NCBI GenBank assembly: GCA_021778165.1
Contig: JAJYCU010000038.1
Span: 1 to 6,579 of the forward strand
DNA length: 6,579 bases
DNA from: a bacterium
GTDB lineage: Bacteria > Patescibacteria > Saccharimonadia > Saccharimonadales > UBA4665
Reading direction: 5' to 3'
Both the position numbers and the translations under genes were made by a program. Every line of letters begins with the position of its first letter. Within the stretch, counting starts at the first letter, position 1. A model generated the notes under the pieces. That model worked only from the letters and a program-made list of their open reading frames with translations. It was not told where the DNA came from and did no database searches. Below are positions 5,797 through 6,579 of the stretch, piece after piece.

Positions 5797-6415
5797 AAAT
5801 AAATCGTAGGTCTTTAGTAGTTTGTTGGAATGCAATTAGGGCTAGCTCTATACTATCTAAATCCTTAACAGTTTTTGCTTCGTGAAAACTTCCAGAAAAC
5901 GATTGATGTTCCAGACTCCCGTTACCTTTGACGATATATTTAAAATAAGAGCCCGTTGAATCTTCTACGCCGAATGACGCAACTATATCGGAGCTTCTTC
6001 CAGAACTAAAACCTGAACCATGGACCAACTCAGATAAGGGGTCAAACCCTTCAACTTCTATTATTTCAATTTGGTCGGTACGAGGATTTGAAATCACAGC
6101 TTGTAGGGCTATTTTAGTTTCAACCCCATCGCCGACGACTGATACACCATTTATTATTTTAGTTGACATGAGCCTGGCATTAGGGCCTGACTGACCTAGA
6201 TCAGTGGTGATTAAACGGGGTCTATTAGATATAAAAGTACCATTAATTAGTGGTTTATGTTCATCTCTTTTTAAGACCATGGATTTTAAATAATCATTTA
6301 TTGTAGCAATAAATATATCACGCTTTTCCTTGAATTCTGGTGTCCGGTCACTCTCATTCTCCAAACGTAGGGCGGTTGCTTCTTGATCTTTATTGCTTAA
6401 CGGATCGTTATTCAT
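5795..6415 (-). CDS. Hypothetical protein, GC-richer than neighbours
   Basis: I do not recognise this 206-residue protein. It has no signal peptide or membrane helix and is probably cytosolic. Residues 1-50 are highly charged and predicted helical (MNNDPLSNKDQEATALRLENESDRTPEFKEKRDIF...). The middle (55-165) looks beta-rich with many Gly and Ser, including SGFSSGRSSD near 133-142. The C-terminus (180-200) is another helix (KTVKDLDSIELALIAFQQ). A hand count over 5881-6420 gives 208 G+C of 540 bases (about 38%), against about 28% in six 60-base lines of the adjacent ABC gene. That suggests later acquisition or different selection. The ATG at 6415 has no SD but lies 6 nt from a -10-like box below a perfect TTGACA. 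It lies between the ABC exporter and a probable transposase, so it may be cargo or simply the insertion neighbour. The open frame is long and has normal codon variety, so I take it as real. Confidence 0.72.
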   Translation of the reverse strand: MNNDPLSNKDQEATALRLENESDRTPEFKEKRDIFIATINDYLKSMVLKRDEHKPLINGTFISNRPRLITTDLGQSGPNARLMSTKIINGVSVVGDGVETKIALQAVISNPRTDQIEIIEVEGFDPLSELVHGSGFSSGRSSDIVASFGVEDSTGSYFKYIVKGNGSLEHQSFSGSFHEAKTVKDLDSIELALIAFQQTTKDLRFI

Positions 6416-6421
6416 AATAAT

Positions 6422-6450
6422 AGATTAACATAAAATTCATAAAATGTCAA
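6422..6450 (-). promoter_or_regulatory. Candidate promoter of the 206-residue hypothetical gene
   Basis: On the minus strand a consensus -35 TTGACA (6450-6445) is followed after 17 nt by TAATCT (6427-6422), which shares the first two and last bases of TATAAT. Only 6 nt separate the -10 from the ATG at 6415, so the message would be leaderless. The -35 is the only perfect one I found in the window. Confidence 0.45.
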
Positions 6451-6474
6451 TATATTCGTAGTAACTCACCAGCA

Positions 6475-6504
6475 TTGCAACCTAAAAGGTAGGCTCCGTA
6501 TACT
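6475..6504 (+). promoter_or_regulatory. Promoter of the putative transposase gene
   Basis: TTGCAA (6475-6480; 4 of 6) and TATACT (6499-6504; 5 of 6) are 18 nt apart. Transcription would start near 6511, giving a leader of about 30 nt that includes the SD at 6529-6535. The left arm of the 10-bp inverted repeat sits between the two boxes and would not be in this transcript. Confidence 0.5.
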
Positions 6505-6541
6505 GTAAATACTATCAAATAACTACAGAAAGGAGCCTACC
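6488..6541. repeat. Perfect 10-bp inverted repeat around the start region of the putative transposase
   Basis: GGTAGGCTCC (6488-6497) is the exact reverse complement of GGAGCCTACC (6532-6541), which ends at the base before the ATG. Inside it, CTGTA (6503-6507) matches TACAG (6524-6528), so a transcript through both arms could fold into a 10-bp stem, a small internal loop, a 5-bp stem and a 16-base loop. The right arm contains most of the SD (GGAG). It is GC-rich in an otherwise AT-rich gap, so chance is unlikely. Confidence 0.85.
6529..6535 (+). promoter_or_regulatory. Strong Shine-Dalgarno of the putative transposase gene
   Basis: AAAGGAG lies 6 nt before the ATG at 6542, near-ideal in sequence and spacing, and fixes that start. 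Four of its seven bases lie in the right arm of the inverted repeat. Confidence 0.8.
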
Positions 6542-6579
6542 ATGGCTTATTCTATCAACCCTAACTTACCTAAAGCTAG
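6542..6579 (+). CDS. Start of a probable IS transposase (3' truncated by window)
   Basis: Only 12 codons and two bases are visible: MAYSINPNLPKA, then AG (Arg or Ser). This opening (M-x-Y-x-x-N-P-x-L/M-P-x-x-R) resembles, from memory, the N-terminus of helix-turn-helix transposases of the IS481/IS3-like type, where it precedes an HTH that binds the element's ends. The call is tentative because so little is present. It is supported by the context: own promoter, strong SD, and an inverted repeat placed as in regulated transposase genes. The sequence is also less AT-rich than the host genes to its left. If correct, an insertion sequence begins between about 6416 and 6488 and continues beyond the window. 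Confidence 0.55.
   Translation, partial: MAYSINPNLPKA

Noticed and set aside
2..6579. Alternative genetic code (TGA as glycine, as in Gracilibacteria/SR1)
   Set aside because: All genes read full length without in-frame TGA and glycines are GGN. Absence of TGA stops is explained by the AT-rich preference for TAA.
2..6579. CRISPR array or tandem repeats
   Set aside because: No regularly spaced repeats were seen on reading through the window.

Overview
The window is AT-rich (about 28% GC in a hand-counted sample of the ABC transporter gene) and densely packed. Eight protein genes and one tRNA lie on both strands in short blocks, with tail-to-tail overlaps or zero-length junctions. Every complete gene ends in TAA and the truncated glyA ends in TAG. 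No in-frame TGA is needed for glycine, so the standard bacterial code fits. Small gene size, low GC, lone housekeeping genes between hypothetical ones, and the look of the proteins suggest a reduced-genome bacterium, most likely Candidatus Saccharibacteria (TM7) or a related Patescibacteria/CPR lineage. That placement is an inference from general appearance, not a phylogenetic result.

Layout: (1) 2-199 (+) is the last 65 codons of glyA (serine hydroxymethyltransferase). It overlaps by 21 bp, tail to tail, the end of murB (179-1225, -; UDP-N-acetylenolpyruvoylglucosamine reductase). (2) A 74-bp divergent promoter region separates murB from an HTH regulator-like gene (1300-1869, +). A YdjM-family membrane metal-dependent hydrolase (1892-2470, +) follows 22 bp later, probably in one operon. 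(3) 2545-2838 (+) encodes a 97-residue membrane protein with the strongest Shine-Dalgarno site of any complete gene here. Its stop codon directly abuts the stop of a ROK-family sugar kinase (2839-3660, -), which lacks the usual ROK zinc motif. (4) tRNA-Arg(TCG) with encoded CCA lies at 3741-3817 (+). (5) 3930-5741 (+) is a complete half-size ABC exporter with fused membrane and ATPase domains, followed by a small hairpin that could terminate transcription in both directions. (6) 5795-6415 (-) is a 206-residue protein I do not recognise. It is clearly richer in GC (about 38%) than its neighbours. (7) The last ~125 bp look like the left end of an insertion sequence: a good promoter, a perfect 10-bp inverted repeat, a strong SD and the first 12 codons of a probable transposase.

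How the parts fit: glyA (one-carbon metabolism), murB (peptidoglycan precursor synthesis) and tRNA-Arg are housekeeping genes. The HTH, YdjM and ABC genes are accessory or envelope functions. The most interesting part is the right edge. There the inverted repeat has one arm inside the promoter spacer and the other over the SD of the putative transposase gene. That is the arrangement by which IS10 and IS50 keep read-through transcripts from being translated. The same edge may supply an outward-facing -35 box (TTGACA) to the unknown GC-richer gene beside it. A second theme is that several genes have -10-like boxes so close to the start codon that their mRNAs would be leaderless or nearly so, whereas two genes (2545 and 6542) have classic SD leaders.
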